A program made the position numbers and the translations under genes. The notes beneath the pieces were generated by a model. The model was not told where the DNA came from, did not search any database, and was given only the letters and a program-made list of their open reading frames with translations. From Anderseniella sp963700735 (GTDB lineage Bacteria; Pseudomonadota; Alphaproteobacteria; Rhizobiales; Aestuariivirgaceae): 64,000 nucleotides of DNA. Below, one piece after another: positions 25,430-34,121 of this stretch. The DNA lies in NCBI GenBank assembly GCA_963700735.1, contig CAVOYR010000005.1:434001-498000 (forward strand). Direction: 5' to 3'. Positions within the stretch are counted from its first letter, which is position 1. Each line of letters begins with the position of its first letter.

Positions 25430-26695
25430 TCAGGCGCCAACCCGCCGGAACACCAGTGATGCGTTGGTTCCACCAAAACCAAATGAATTGGACAGAACTG
25501 TGTTGATCTCTTTCTTGCGAGGCTTGTGCGGCACAAGGTCGATGGCTGTTTCGACGGACGGATTGTCGAGATTGAGCGTTGGCGGCGCCACGTTGTCGCG
25601 CATGGCAAGCACGGCGAAGATGGCCTCGATGGCACCGGCTGCCCCGAGCAGGTGGCCGGTGGCAGACTTGGTGGACGACATGGTGAGCTTGTCGGCCTGG
25701 TTGCCCATCAGCCGCTCCACGGCGCGCAGCTCGATCTCGTCGCCCATGGGCGTGGACGTGCCATGCGCGTTGACATAGTCGATTTCGGATGGCTGCAACC
25801 CGGCCCGCTTCAACGCGGCGGACATGCAACGGAATGCGCCATCGCCATCGGCTGCCGGTGCGGTGATGTGATAGGCATCGCCGGACATGCCGTAGCCGAC
25901 GACTTCGGCATAGATCTTTGCGCCGCGCGCCTTGGCGTGTTCGTACTCTTCCAGCACGACGACGCCGGCGCCCTCACCCATGACGAAGCCGTCGCGGTCG
26001 CTGTCATAGGGACGCGAGCCTTTTTCGGGCGTGTCATTGAAGTTGGTCGACAGTGCCTTGCACGCCAGGAACCCGGCATAGCCGATGCGGCTGATGGCAG
26101 CTTCCGCACCACCGGCCACCATCACGTCGGCATCATCCAGCGCAACCAGGCGCGCCGCGTCGCCGATGGCGTGGGCCCCGGTCGAGCAGGCCGTTACCAC
26201 GGCATGGTTGGGGCCCTTGAAGCCATGCTCGATGGAGACCATGCCCGAGACGAGGTTGATCAGGGAGCCGGGAATGAAGAACGGGCTGACCCGGCGCGGA
26301 CCCTTTTCGGCCAGCAGCAGGGTTGTGGCCTCGATGGACGGCAGACCGCCGATGCCGGAGCCGATCAGCACGCCGGTGCGCCAGCGCTCCTCGTCGGTTG
26401 CGGGCTTCCAGCCGCTGTCGTCCACGGCCATCTTGGCCGCGGCCACGCCGAAGCGGATGAACAGGTCGCTGCGGCGCTGGTCCTTGGGGTCCATGTAGTG
26501 GTCGATGTTGAAGGTGCCGTTCGTGCCGTCGCCTTCCTTGACCTCGCAGCCGATCTGGCAGCCCATGTCCGATACGTCGGCCCGCGTCACCCGGCCCGCG
26601 CCGGACTTGGCGGCCAGAATGTTGGACCAGCTGTCATCGACGTTGGCACCTACCGGCGACACCATGCCCAGACCTGTAATGACGACCCTGCGCAT
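25430..26695 (-). CDS. fabF: Beta-ketoacyl-ACP synthase II
   Basis: A 421-residue condensing enzyme of fatty acid elongation. The catalytic triad is present: Cys in VVTACSTGAHAIGDA (about 165), His in YVNAHGTSTPMGD (about 305) and His in SATGHLLGAAGAIEA (about 342). FGFGGTNASLVF closes the fold. The start is ATG 26693-26695, preceded by GGAGG at a spacing of 5; a TTG upstream is part of that ribosome site and is rejected. It follows acpP in the fab cluster and is separated from mltG by 63 bases. Confidence 0.96.
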   Translation of the reverse strand: MRRVVITGLGMVSPVGANVDDSWSNILAAKSGAGRVTRADVSDMGCQIGCEVKEGDGTNGTFNIDHYMDPKDQRRSDLFIRFGVAAAKMAVDDSGWKPATDEERWRTGVLIGSGIGGLPSIEATTLLLAEKGPRRVSPFFIPGSLINLVSGMVSIEHGFKGPNHAVVTACSTGAHAIGDAARLVALDDADVMVAGGAEAAISRIGYAGFLACKALSTNFNDTPEKGSRPYDSDRDGFVMGEGAGVVVLEEYEHAKARGAKIYAEVVGYGMSGDAYHITAPAADGDGAFRCMSAALKRAGLQPSEIDYVNAHGTSTPMGDEIELRAVERLMGNQADKLTMSSTKSATGHLLGAAGAIEAIFAVLAMRDNVAPPTLNLDNPSVETAIDLVPHKPRKKEINTVLSNSFGFGGTNASLVFRRVGA

Positions 26696-26844
26696 CGAAA
26701 CCTCCAAGGCGCTACATAAGATTTGCGGCGGCAGCGTTGTTACACACTGCCACCGCTACAAACTGTTCAATCCGGAAAGTCACGATCCGGAACGTTGCGG
26801 GCGTCCGGCCCACAAGGGGTGGACGGGGCGCAAGGCGCGTGGCC

Positions 26845-27081
26845 TCAGGCAGCGTTCTTCTCGATAAAACCGACTGCATCGCCAACGGTGGCAATGTTCT
26901 CGGCAGCATCATCCGGGATCTCGATGCCGAATTCTTCCTCGAACGCCATGACCAACTCGACGGTGTCCAGGCTGTCTGCGCCGAGATCATCGATGAAGTG
27001 GGCTTCCTTGGTCACCTTGTCGGATTCGACCCCAAGATGCTCGACGACGATCTTCTTGACCCGCTCAGCAACATCACTCAT
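26845..27081 (-). CDS. acpP: Acyl carrier protein
   Basis: A 78-residue acidic protein. The phosphopantetheine serine is in DDLGADSLDTVELVMAFE (about residue 37), the strictly conserved attachment site. It carries growing acyl chains between FabD, FabG and FabF, all encoded around it. The start is ATG 27079-27081, with GAGGG upstream at a long spacing; the longer open frame is not ACP-like. It has a 233-base gap to fabG upstream, so it may have its own promoter as acpP often does. Confidence 0.97.
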   Translation of the reverse strand: MSDVAERVKKIVVEHLGVESDKVTKEAHFIDDLGADSLDTVELVMAFEEEFGIEIPDDAAENIATVGDAVGFIEKNAA

Positions 27082-27314
27082 TTCACTTATACCCTCGTTG
27101 GTTGGTCCGCATTCAATCCGTCCCGCACGGCTAAGGCGGTGCGAATCCACCGGCTGGTTGTTTTGCGGGCAAGACCTTAAAATTAAAGAGCTATCGGCCT
27201 CCGGGACCAGACACACCCCTGTTTTGACAACCGCCTATTATCACACATAAATGCTCAGGTCCAAGCCCGAAAACCACCATCTGCCAACTCGCCTGTGGAC
27301 GAGATGGCGACGGT

Positions 27315-28052
27315 TCATATCATCGCCATGCCGCCGTTGACGTGCAGGGTCTGGCCGGTAACGTAGGCTGCCTCGTCGCTCGCAAGGTAAACCGCAGCCG
27401 CGGCAATCTCTTCCGCCTGGCCCAGGCGGCCTGCCGGCACAGAGGCGAGAATGGCTTCCTTCTGCTTGTCGTTCAGGTCATCGGTCATGGCGGTTTCGAT
27501 GAAGCCCGGCGCAATGCAGTTGACGGTGATGTTGCGGGTGGCAAGCTCGTGGGCAAGCGACTTCGACATGCCGATCATGCCGGCCTTGGAGGCTGCATAG
27601 TTGGCCTGCCCCGGATTGCCGGTCACGCCCACCACGGAGGTGATGTTGATGACCCGGCCCCAGCGCGCCTTCATCATGCCGCGCATCGACGCCTTGGTGA
27701 GCGTGAAGGCAGCCGTCAGGTTGACGTCGAGCACGGCCTGCCAGTCTTCAGCCTTCATGCGCATGGCAAGGTTGTCGCGGGTGATGCCGGCATTGTTGAC
27801 GAGGATATCAAGCCCGCCCATCGCCTCTTCGGCGGCGGGGATGAGCTTGTCCACGTCGGCGGGGTCCGACAGGTTGCAGGCAACCACAAAGGCGCGTTCG
27901 CCCAGCGACGCCTTCAGGTCTTCGAGCACGGCCGCGCGGGTGCCGGACAGACAGACGGTCGCGCCCTGCGCGTGCAGCGCCCGGGCGATTGCTGCGCCGA
28001 TGCCACCGGTGGCACCTGTGACCAGCGCCCTTTTTCCAGTCAGATCAAACAT
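27315..28052 (-). CDS. fabG: 3-oxoacyl-ACP reductase
   Basis: A 245-residue classical SDR that reduces 3-oxoacyl-ACP with NADPH. TGATGGIG binds the cofactor (12-19), NNAG is at about 86-89, and the catalytic Ser139, Tyr152 and Lys156 (YAASKAGMIG) are all present. The C-terminus AYVTGQTLHVNGGMAM is typical of FabG. It lies between fabD and acpP, which separates it from the many generic SDRs. 26 bases separate it from fabD. Confidence 0.96.
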   Translation of the reverse strand: MFDLTGKRALVTGATGGIGAAIARALHAQGATVCLSGTRAAVLEDLKASLGERAFVVACNLSDPADVDKLIPAAEEAMGGLDILVNNAGITRDNLAMRMKAEDWQAVLDVNLTAAFTLTKASMRGMMKARWGRVINITSVVGVTGNPGQANYAASKAGMIGMSKSLAHELATRNITVNCIAPGFIETAMTDDLNDKQKEAILASVPAGRLGQAEEIAAAAVYLASDEAAYVTGQTLHVNGGMAMI

Positions 28053-28078
28053 GTGCCCTCACTTTCGGTGAAATTGAG

Positions 28079-29026
28079 TCAAGCCTTCAGGGTAGCTGCA
28101 AGGGTTTCAAGGTCTGCCACCGCGTTGCAGGCGATGCAGGTTGCCTCCGGTGCCATGCGCTTTGCCATGCCGGTCAGCACCTTGCCGGTGCCAATCTCGG
28201 CCATGACGGTGACGCCGTTGGCGGCCATCCACTCAACGCTCTCGCGCCAGCGTACCGTGCCGGTGACTTGCCTGACCAGAAGGTCGCGGATGGTGGCGGC
28301 ATCGGACACAGGCGCAGCCTCCACGTTGGCGATGAGCGGCACGGCAGGATCGGACATGGTGACTTCGGCAAGCGCTGCCTGCATCACGTTGGCGGCGGGC
28401 TGCATCAGCATGCAATGAAACGGGGCCGACACCGGCAGCAGCATGGCGCGGCGCGCGCCTGCGCCCTTGGCGATCTCGACGGCACGCTCGACTGCCGCCT
28501 TGTGGCCTGACACGACCACCTGGCCCGGCGCATTGTCGTTGGCAGCCTGGCAGATCTCGCCCTGCGATGCCTCGCGGGCAACCACGGCGGCGGCTTCATA
28601 GTCGAGGCCGAGCAATGCCGCCATGGCGCCGACGCCGACGGGCGTTGCCTTCTGCATGGCCTGCCCGCGCGTGCGCAGCAGCCGCGCCGTGTCACTCAGC
28701 GAGAACGATCCGGCAGCGGCAAGGGCGGAGTATTCGCCGAGCGAGTGGCCGGCGACGTAGCTTGCGTGTTGCCTGACGGTGATGCCGAACTCGGTCTCCA
28801 GCACGCGCATGGTGGCCATGGATACGGCCATCAGCGCAGGCTGGGCGTTCTGGGTCAGGGTCAGGTCCTCGATGGGGCCGTCCCACATGATGGCGGACAG
28901 CTTCTGGCCGAGCGCCTCGTCCACCTCGTCGAACACGGCGCGCGCGGCTGCGAACTGGTCAGCCAGGTCACGGCCCATGCCGACCGCCTGCGAGCCCTGC
29001 CCCGGAAATGTGAATGCTGCCGTCAT
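28079..29026 (-). CDS. fabD: Malonyl-CoA-ACP transacylase
   Basis: A 315-residue acyltransferase that loads malonate onto ACP. TFPGQGSQAVGMGRDL opens it; the nucleophile is Ser95 in GHSLGEYSALAAAG; the catalytic His204 is in SAPFHCMLM. GTGKVLTGMAKR lies near the end. It is the first gene of the fab cluster on this strand; about 100 bases separate it from the divergent dehydratase gene, so the fab promoter should be there. Confidence 0.96.
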   Translation of the reverse strand: MTAAFTFPGQGSQAVGMGRDLADQFAAARAVFDEVDEALGQKLSAIMWDGPIEDLTLTQNAQPALMAVSMATMRVLETEFGITVRQHASYVAGHSLGEYSALAAAGSFSLSDTARLLRTRGQAMQKATPVGVGAMAALLGLDYEAAAVVAREASQGEICQAANDNAPGQVVVSGHKAAVERAVEIAKGAGARRAMLLPVSAPFHCMLMQPAANVMQAALAEVTMSDPAVPLIANVEAAPVSDAATIRDLLVRQVTGTVRWRESVEWMAANGVTVMAEIGTGKVLTGMAKRMAPEATCIACNAVADLETLAATLKA

Positions 29027-29128
29027 GCTGTGCGCCGCCTCCCAAGCTGGCTTGTTATACTTGCGGCTTCGAGCATGGCCGGACCATTATTGTCAAGCAG
29101 TGCCGCGCGTGCCACGTTGGCACCCACC

Positions 29129-30097
29129 ATGCAGTTCTCGACCGATGACATCTCCCGCGCCAAGGACATCGTATACGCCACGCTGCCAGCCACGCCGCAG
29201 CGGGTTTGGCCGTTTCTGGCCGGCGAGCTTGGCCAGGAAGTGTGGATCAAGCACGAGAACCTCACACCGCTGGGCGCGTTCAAGGTACGCGGCGGTCTGG
29301 TGCACATGCGGATGCGCCAGGAGCGCGGCCAGACCGGCGGGGTGATTACCGCGTCGACCGGCAACCATGGCCAGTCGATCCCGTTTGCCGCGCGCCATGT
29401 AGGTGTGACGGCGGTGATCGTGGTGCCGGAAAACAACTCGGCCGAGAAGAACGCCGCCATGCGGGCGCTGGGCGCAGAACTGGTCGAGACCGGCCATGAC
29501 TTCAACGCCGCCAAGCAAGCGATGGAGGCGATGGCCGTGGAGCGCGGGCTCGACATCGTACCGTCGTTCCACCGGGAGCTGGTGCTGGGCGTGTCGACCT
29601 ATGCGCACGAACTGTTCGACGAGGCGGGCGAGCTGGATGCGGTCTATGTGCCGATCGGCATGGGGTCGGGCTGCTGCGGTGTCATCTCGGCACGCGATGC
29701 GCTGGGGCTGAAGACCGAGGTGATCGGCGTTGTCTCCACCGAGGCCAATGCCTATGCGCGCTCGTTTGCGTCCGGCAAGGCGGAAGCCACCAACTCGGCG
29801 CGCACGTTCGCCGAAGGCATGGCGGTGCGCATTGCCCATCCGGACGCAGTGGCAATGATCAACAAGGGATGCGCGCGCATCGTCGAGGTCAGCGATGACG
29901 AGATTGCCGCCGCCATGCGGCTCGCCTTCCGCACCACGCGCACGGTGGCGGAAGGCGCAGGTGCGGCGGCGCTGGCGGCCCTGATGCAGGAGCGGTCAAG
30001 CATGGCCGGCAAGCGTGTGGGCGTGGTTCTGTCCGGCGGCAATATCGATGCTGCGCGCTTTGCCAGCGTGATCCAGGGCAACACGCCAAGGGTGTAA
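29129..30097 (+). CDS. Threonine dehydratase-like PLP enzyme
   Basis: A 322-residue fold-type II PLP enzyme. The cofactor lysine is in LTPLGAFKVRGGLVHM (about residue 52); the substrate loop is ITASTGNHGQSIPFA; a glycine-rich phosphate cradle is GMGSGCCGVISA; the C-terminal strand is GVVLSGGNIDAARF. There is no ACT regulatory domain, so it resembles catabolic or serine/threonine dehydratases, including the EutB group of ectoine degradation. The product would be a 2-oxoacid plus ammonia. The start is uncertain: no good ribosome site precedes ATG 29129, and an in-frame ATG 54 bases earlier is possible. The next gene is a BCCT osmolyte carrier, so ectoine or betaine use is conceivable but unproven. 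Confidence 0.86.
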   Translation: MQFSTDDISRAKDIVYATLPATPQRVWPFLAGELGQEVWIKHENLTPLGAFKVRGGLVHMRMRQERGQTGGVITASTGNHGQSIPFAARHVGVTAVIVVPENNSAEKNAAMRALGAELVETGHDFNAAKQAMEAMAVERGLDIVPSFHRELVLGVSTYAHELFDEAGELDAVYVPIGMGSGCCGVISARDALGLKTEVIGVVSTEANAYARSFASGKAEATNSARTFAEGMAVRIAHPDAVAMINKGCARIVEVSDDEIAAAMRLAFRTTRTVAEGAGAAALAALMQERSSMAGKRVGVVLSGGNIDAARFASVIQGNTPRV

Positions 30098-30145
30098 CTG
30101 CCGCGAATTCACACATTGAGTCGCAAAACGACCCTTGTACACCGC

Positions 30146-30159
30146 TCAACACATGTTGA
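30146..30159. promoter_or_regulatory. Inverted repeat upstream of the BCCT gene
   Basis: TCAACA-CA-TGTTGA, a perfect 6-base inverted repeat with a 2-base spacer, 118 bases before the transporter start. A TATACT -10-like hexamer lies about 45 bases downstream (30199-30204), so a repressor bound here could control the promoter. Regulator unknown. Confidence 0.35.
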
Positions 30160-30276
30160 ATTTTTCTGCAAGGTTGTAGCGATTTTGTCATGCTCGCCTA
30201 TACTGCGGGCATCCAAGAACCTCACAGATGCAGGCGATAACCTGCACGCCCCTGTCATGCAGGAGGGTAAAAACCC

Positions 30277-31908
30277 ATGACAGACGCCACAGAAGCCGTG
30301 GTCCCCACGGCGCCCCATCCGATTGAAACCGACTATGAACTGGGCCAGGACAACATCCGGCCGTTCGGACTGGACATCCACAACCCGGTGTTTCTCGTGT
30401 CCGGCATTTCGATTGTCGCATTCGTCATACTGACGCTGATGTTCCAGACGCAGGCGAGTGAGTTCTTCACCAACCTGCGCGACCTGCTGACCTCATCGCT
30501 GGACTGGTTCTTCCTGTCGGCAGCCAACATTTTCGTGATTTTCTGTATTGTGCTCATGGTAACGCCGCTTGGCCGGATCAGGCTCGGCGGCAAGGAAGCC
30601 ACGCCCGACTATTCCTACATGGGCTGGTTTGCGATGCTGTTTGCCGCCGGCATGGGCATCGGGCTGATGTTCTTCGGCGTCTCCGAACCCATGTCGCACT
30701 ATGCCTCGGCGATGGGCGGCACCACGCTGGAGAACGGCGTTCGCACCGACTGGGCTCCACTTGGTGGTGCTGCAGGTGATGCCGATGCCGCGCGCAATCT
30801 CGGCATGGCCGCCACGATCTTCCACTGGGCACTGCATCCGTGGGCGATCTACGCGGTCGTGGCACTGGCGCTGGCGTTCTTCAGCTTCAACCGGGGCCTG
30901 CCGCTGACATTGCGCTCGGCGTTCTACCCGCTGCTCGGTGAGCGCGTGTGGGGATGGTGGGGTCACATCATCGACATCCTCGCCGTGTTTGCCACGCTGT
31001 TCGGCCTGGCCACATCGCTCGGCTTTGGCACTGAGCAGGCGCTTGCCGGGATGAACTACCTGTTCGGCACGTCGACCGGTCCAGGTGCCAAGGTGCTGCT
31101 GATCGGTGCCATCACGGCGCTGGCACTGATATCGGTGCTGCGCGGGCTTGATGGCGGGGTCAAGGTGCTGTCGGAGATCAACATCGCGCTGGCGGCGCTG
31201 CTGCTGCTGTTCGTCATCATTGTTGGCCCAACGGCGGCGATCTTCGAATCGATCTTTTCCGGCGGTGCTGCCTACATCAAGAACCTGATCCCGCTGTCCA
31301 TGCCGTTCGGCCGGGAAGACGCCAACTTCAGCCAGGGCTGGACGGCGTTCTACTGGGCGTGGTGGATCTCGTGGTCACCGTTCGTGGGCATGTTCATCGC
31401 CCGGGTGTCACGCGGGCGTACCGTGCGCGAGTTCTTGTTCTGCGTGATAATCATCCCGACGCTGGTGAGCGTCATGTGGATGGGTGCCTTTGGCGGCACG
31501 GCGATTGCGCAGGTGGTTGCCGATGCAACCGCACCGGTGAAGGACGCAGCACTTGAACTCAAGTTGTTCGAAATGCTGAAGCCGTTGCCACTGACAGGCA
31601 TCTCGTCGTTCCTCGGCATCGTGCTGGTGCTGGTGTTCTTCGTGACGTCGTCGGACTCCGGTTCGCTGGTGATCGACACCATTACGGCAGGTGGCAAGAC
31701 CGAAGCACCGGTGGCCCAGCGCGTGTTCTGGTGCACCTTCGAAGGCGTTGTTGCAGCCACGCTGCTGCTGGTGGGCGGTGCAACAGCACTTACCGCGCTG
31801 CAGGCCATGGCCGTCTCCACAGGGTTCCCGTTCACCATCGTGCTGCTGGCCATGTGCGTCAGCCTGTTCATGGGACTGCGTGACACCTACAACACGAACT
31901 ACCGGTAA
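30277..31908 (+). CDS. BCCT family transporter (betaine/choline/carnitine type)
   Basis: A 543-residue inner-membrane carrier with about 12 helices. The BCCT hallmark is in WAWWISWSPFVGMFIARVS (about 364-382), and the glycine-rich first half of the core contains FAAGMGIGLMFFGVSEPM. These carriers import glycine betaine, choline, carnitine or ectoine, usually driven by Na+ or H+. The N-terminal about 25 residues are hydrophilic; there is no long osmosensing C-terminal tail. AGGAGGG sits 12 bases before the ATG. A strong terminator follows at 31924. Confidence 0.94.
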   Translation: MTDATEAVVPTAPHPIETDYELGQDNIRPFGLDIHNPVFLVSGISIVAFVILTLMFQTQASEFFTNLRDLLTSSLDWFFLSAANIFVIFCIVLMVTPLGRIRLGGKEATPDYSYMGWFAMLFAAGMGIGLMFFGVSEPMSHYASAMGGTTLENGVRTDWAPLGGAAGDADAARNLGMAATIFHWALHPWAIYAVVALALAFFSFNRGLPLTLRSAFYPLLGERVWGWWGHIIDILAVFATLFGLATSLGFGTEQALAGMNYLFGTSTGPGAKVLLIGAITALALISVLRGLDGGVKVLSEINIALAALLLLFVIIVGPTAAIFESIFSGGAAYIKNLIPLSMPFGREDANFSQGWTAFYWAWWISWSPFVGMFIARVSRGRTVREFLFCVIIIPTLVSVMWMGAFGGTAIAQVVADATAPVKDAALELKLFEMLKPLPLTGISSFLGIVLVLVFFVTSSDSGSLVIDTITAGGKTEAPVAQRVFWCTFEGVVAATLLLVGGATALTALQAMAVSTGFPFTIVLLAMCVSLFMGLRDTYNTNYR

Positions 31909-31923
31909 CGGCCCCACACCAGC

Positions 31924-31965
31924 GTCTCCCGTGCATGGCCACCGCGCCGCACGGGAGACCGTTTT
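31924..31965 (+). terminator. Intrinsic terminator of the BCCT gene
   Basis: GTCTCCCGTGC (31924-31934) pairs perfectly with GCACGGGAGAC (31949-31959), an 11-base stem with a 14-base loop, followed by CGTTTT. Confidence 0.8.
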
Positions 31966-31998
31966 GCCGCAACCGAATGCTTGCTGCATTCAGGTTTT

Positions 31999-32020
31999 GC
32001 ATCAAGCAGGTGCTTGATGC
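31999..32020. promoter_or_regulatory. Palindrome abutting the rpsF promoter
   Basis: GCATCAAGCA and TGCTTGATGC form a perfect 10-base inverted repeat around GG, ending exactly where the -35 element begins. The position suits an operator or activator site for the S6 operon; it could also be a hairpin of an upstream transcript. Regulator unknown. Confidence 0.45.
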
Positions 32021-32048
32021 TTGCAAAGTGCCGGGTTTCGCGTATAAC
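32021..32048 (+). promoter_or_regulatory. Sigma-70-type promoter of the rpsF operon
   Basis: TTGCAA at 32021-32026 and TATAAC at 32043-32048, spacer 16 bases. Transcription would start near 32055, giving a leader of about 200 bases before the rpsF ATG. Confidence 0.6.
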
Positions 32049-32165
32049 CCGCCCCGTTCTTGAGCGGTTTTTCCGGTCGGGGGCTGAAGGGAAGGTCGTC
32101 TGGTTCCTCAGATGACAGGGCGCATTGCCCGGCTTCCTGTGTCCCTGCTCTTTCGAGGAACCGGT

Positions 32166-32194
32166 TCTCGAGCCTTTCTACCAGAGGCTCGAGA
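32166..32194 (+). promoter_or_regulatory. Hairpin in the rpsF leader
   Basis: TCTCGAGCCT (32166-32175) pairs perfectly with AGGCTCGAGA (32185-32194) around a 9-base loop. S6/S18 operons are often autoregulated through leader structures; this hairpin, 64 bases before the start codon, is a candidate, though it does not show the known S6:S18 CCG-bulge motif clearly to me. Confidence 0.4.
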
Positions 32195-32257
32195 GAGGCT
32201 ATGCGCCGGATCAATCGCGATCAGGAACCTGAGACAGAAGAAAGAAAGGCTGATCCC

Positions 32258-32734
32258 ATGCCATTATATGAGCATGTGTTCATGGCGCGTCAGGATATTT
32301 CCACCGCGCAGATGGACACACTTACCGAGCAGTTCAAGACGATTGTCACCGACAATGGCGGCTCGATTGGACGTTGCGAATACTGGGGCCTGAAGCCCCT
32401 CACCTACCGCATCCGCAAGAACCGCAAGGCTCACTACGCGCTGATGAACATTGACGCGCCGCATGCTGCGGTTGCTGAAATGGAACGCCAGATGGGTCTC
32501 AATGAAGACGTCATCCGCTTCATGACCATCCGCGTCGAAGAGCACGAGGAAGAACCGTCGGTCCAGATGCGTGCCGGCCGTGAACGTGGCGACCGCCCGG
32601 AGCGTGGCGACCGTCCTGACCGTGGCGACCGTCCTGATCGCGGCGACCGTGGTGATCGTGGTGATCGTGGCGACCGCCCGCGTGGTCCGCGCTTCTCGCG
32701 TGATGACAATTCTTCAGTTGAAGGAGCCGCATGA
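32258..32734 (+). CDS. rpsF: 30S ribosomal protein S6 with RGD-repeat tail
   Basis: A 158-residue protein. Residues 1 to about 100 are S6: MPLYEHVFMARQDISTAQ at the start, YWGLKPLTYRIRKNRKAHY in the middle, ending IRVEEHEEEPS. The rest is a low-complexity tail of R-G-D-R-P-E/D units from about 110 to 148. Tails on S6 are common in Alphaproteobacteria; this one is very regular at the DNA level too. S6 binds 16S rRNA together with S18, encoded directly after. The start is ATG 32258; the frame is open further upstream through the leader, but that part is not S6-like. Its stop overlaps rpsR. Confidence 0.95.
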   Translation: MPLYEHVFMARQDISTAQMDTLTEQFKTIVTDNGGSIGRCEYWGLKPLTYRIRKNRKAHYALMNIDAPHAAVAEMERQMGLNEDVIRFMTIRVEEHEEEPSVQMRAGRERGDRPERGDRPDRGDRPDRGDRGDRGDRGDRPRGPRFSRDDNSSVEGAA

Positions 32735-32967
32735 TGTCCGGTGCACGTAGACCCTTCTTCCGCCGCCGCAAGAGCTGCCCGTTCACTGGCGACAACGCGC
32801 CAAAGATCGACTACAAGGACGCCCGCCTGCTGTCGCGCTACATCTCCGAGCGTGGCAAGATCGTGCCGAGCCGCATCACCGCCGTTTCTGCAAAGAAGCA
32901 GCGTGAGCTGGCAAAGGCCATCAAGCGGTCACGCTTCCTTGGTCTGCTGCCTTACGTGGTAAAGTAA
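32731..32967 (+). CDS. rpsR: 30S ribosomal protein S18
   Basis: A 78-residue basic protein: RRPFFRRRKSCPFTG, then IDYKDARLLSRYISERGKIVPSRITAVSAK and RELAKAIKRSRFLGLLPYV, a full-length S18. The start codon ATG at 32731 overlaps the rpsF stop (ATGA). S18 binds the platform of the small subunit as a dimer with S6. Confidence 0.97.
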   Translation: MMSGARRPFFRRRKSCPFTGDNAPKIDYKDARLLSRYISERGKIVPSRITAVSAKKQRELAKAIKRSRFLGLLPYVVK

Positions 32968-33094
32968 GCCGATCTGCAATGATTGCTCGCGGGCCGCTTT
33001 GGCGGTCCGCAGGCACCAACCCATTTGGTTCTGGTTGGGACAGGCATCGTGACCTGCCTCTAACCCTTCGCAAGAAGCGGGACAGCCCACAGGC

Positions 33095-34069
33095 ATGAAT
33101 AACTGGATCATCATAGGCATTCTGGCCGGTATCGCCTCGGGCGTGCTGTATGCCAGCGCAAGCGCAGGCAACTTTGCCGGCATGATGCTTGCCAGCCTTG
33201 CTTCATTTCCCTTGTTTGTCGCAGGCCTCGGCTGGGGCGCGGCGACCGTATTGCTTGGCGTTATCGTGCTGGGCGTGGGCTACATTGCCGTGCTCGGGCC
33301 GTCGAGCGGCGTCGGGGCAGCGCTGGCCATCGGTGCTGCGCCGTTGATGGTAACCTGGCTTGCACTGCAAAGCCGGCCTGCTGCTGCGGCCACCTCCGCC
33401 GAGGGCGAAGTGGCTGATGCGGGCCTCGAGTGGTATCCGGAAGGCCGGCTTGTGGTGTGGATGGCCCTGCTGGCAGGTACCGGCGTCAGCCTGTTCGTGC
33501 TGCTCAACAGCTTTGGCGAGGGCGGCTTTTCCCAGACCATAGCAAGCCAGCTTGAACCGCTGTTCAAGGCACTTGCCGAGCAGCCCAATGCGCCGCCTGC
33601 TGAACAGATGGAAGCCTTCCGCACCATGCTGATTGCAGCCTTGCCCGCCGGCATGAGCATCGTGTCGGTGCTGTCGATGGTGCTGAGCCTTGCGCTGGCC
33701 ATTGCCGTGATCAAGCGTTCCGGCATGAGCCTGCGTCCCTGGGCACCGTTCAGCGAACTGCGGTTCCCGCGCTGGGCAGTGTGGGTGTTGTCAGCCGCCG
33801 CCATCGCGACATTCTTGCCGGGCCTTACGGGAACGCTGGGCTGGGTGTTTGCTGCGGCCCTGTTCGCCGCCTTCGTGGTGCTGGGCGTTGCGGTAATGCA
33901 CGGCCTGACAGCAGGCAACCCGATGCAACCGATGCTGCTGGGCGCGCTCTACTTCCTGATCATCTTCTTCAACGTGATCGTGTGCCTGCCACTGATCATT
34001 CTGGCGATGACCGACCAGGCGTTCAACCTGCGCGGCCGCAACCAGCCGAAACCACCGCCATCCACCTGA
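33095..34069 (+). CDS. DUF2232 membrane protein
   Basis: A 324-residue integral membrane protein with about eight hydrophobic segments, a charged loop near residues 95-110 and another near 160-180. Its position between rpsR and rplI, and its general pattern, match the DUF2232 proteins found in this operon in many Alphaproteobacteria; related S-component-like proteins are suspected transporters. I cannot name a substrate. Gaps of 127 bases to rpsR and 52 to rplI suggest the same transcript. Confidence 0.82.
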   Translation: MNNWIIIGILAGIASGVLYASASAGNFAGMMLASLASFPLFVAGLGWGAATVLLGVIVLGVGYIAVLGPSSGVGAALAIGAAPLMVTWLALQSRPAAAATSAEGEVADAGLEWYPEGRLVVWMALLAGTGVSLFVLLNSFGEGGFSQTIASQLEPLFKALAEQPNAPPAEQMEAFRTMLIAALPAGMSIVSVLSMVLSLALAIAVIKRSGMSLRPWAPFSELRFPRWAVWVLSAAAIATFLPGLTGTLGWVFAAALFAAFVVLGVAVMHGLTAGNPMQPMLLGALYFLIIFFNVIVCLPLIILAMTDQAFNLRGRNQPKPPPST

Positions 34070-34121
34070 TTTTCAACACACCTCAACCAACCGCATACAC
34101 GACAAACCAGGAGTACTACCA

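Larger units (their letters stand above)
31909..32257. other. Intergenic region: terminator, promoter and rpsF leader
   Basis: 349 bases between the BCCT gene and rpsF. From left to right it holds the BCCT terminator (31924-31965), a 22-base near-continuous palindrome (31999-32020), a good promoter (32021-32048) and a roughly 200-base transcribed leader with a strong hairpin (32166-32194). No gene. Confidence 0.7.

Noticed and set aside
28745..29128. Upstream extension of the threonine-dehydratase-like gene
   Set aside because: It lies antisense to fabD and lacks any PLP-enzyme features; the conserved protein starts near 29129.
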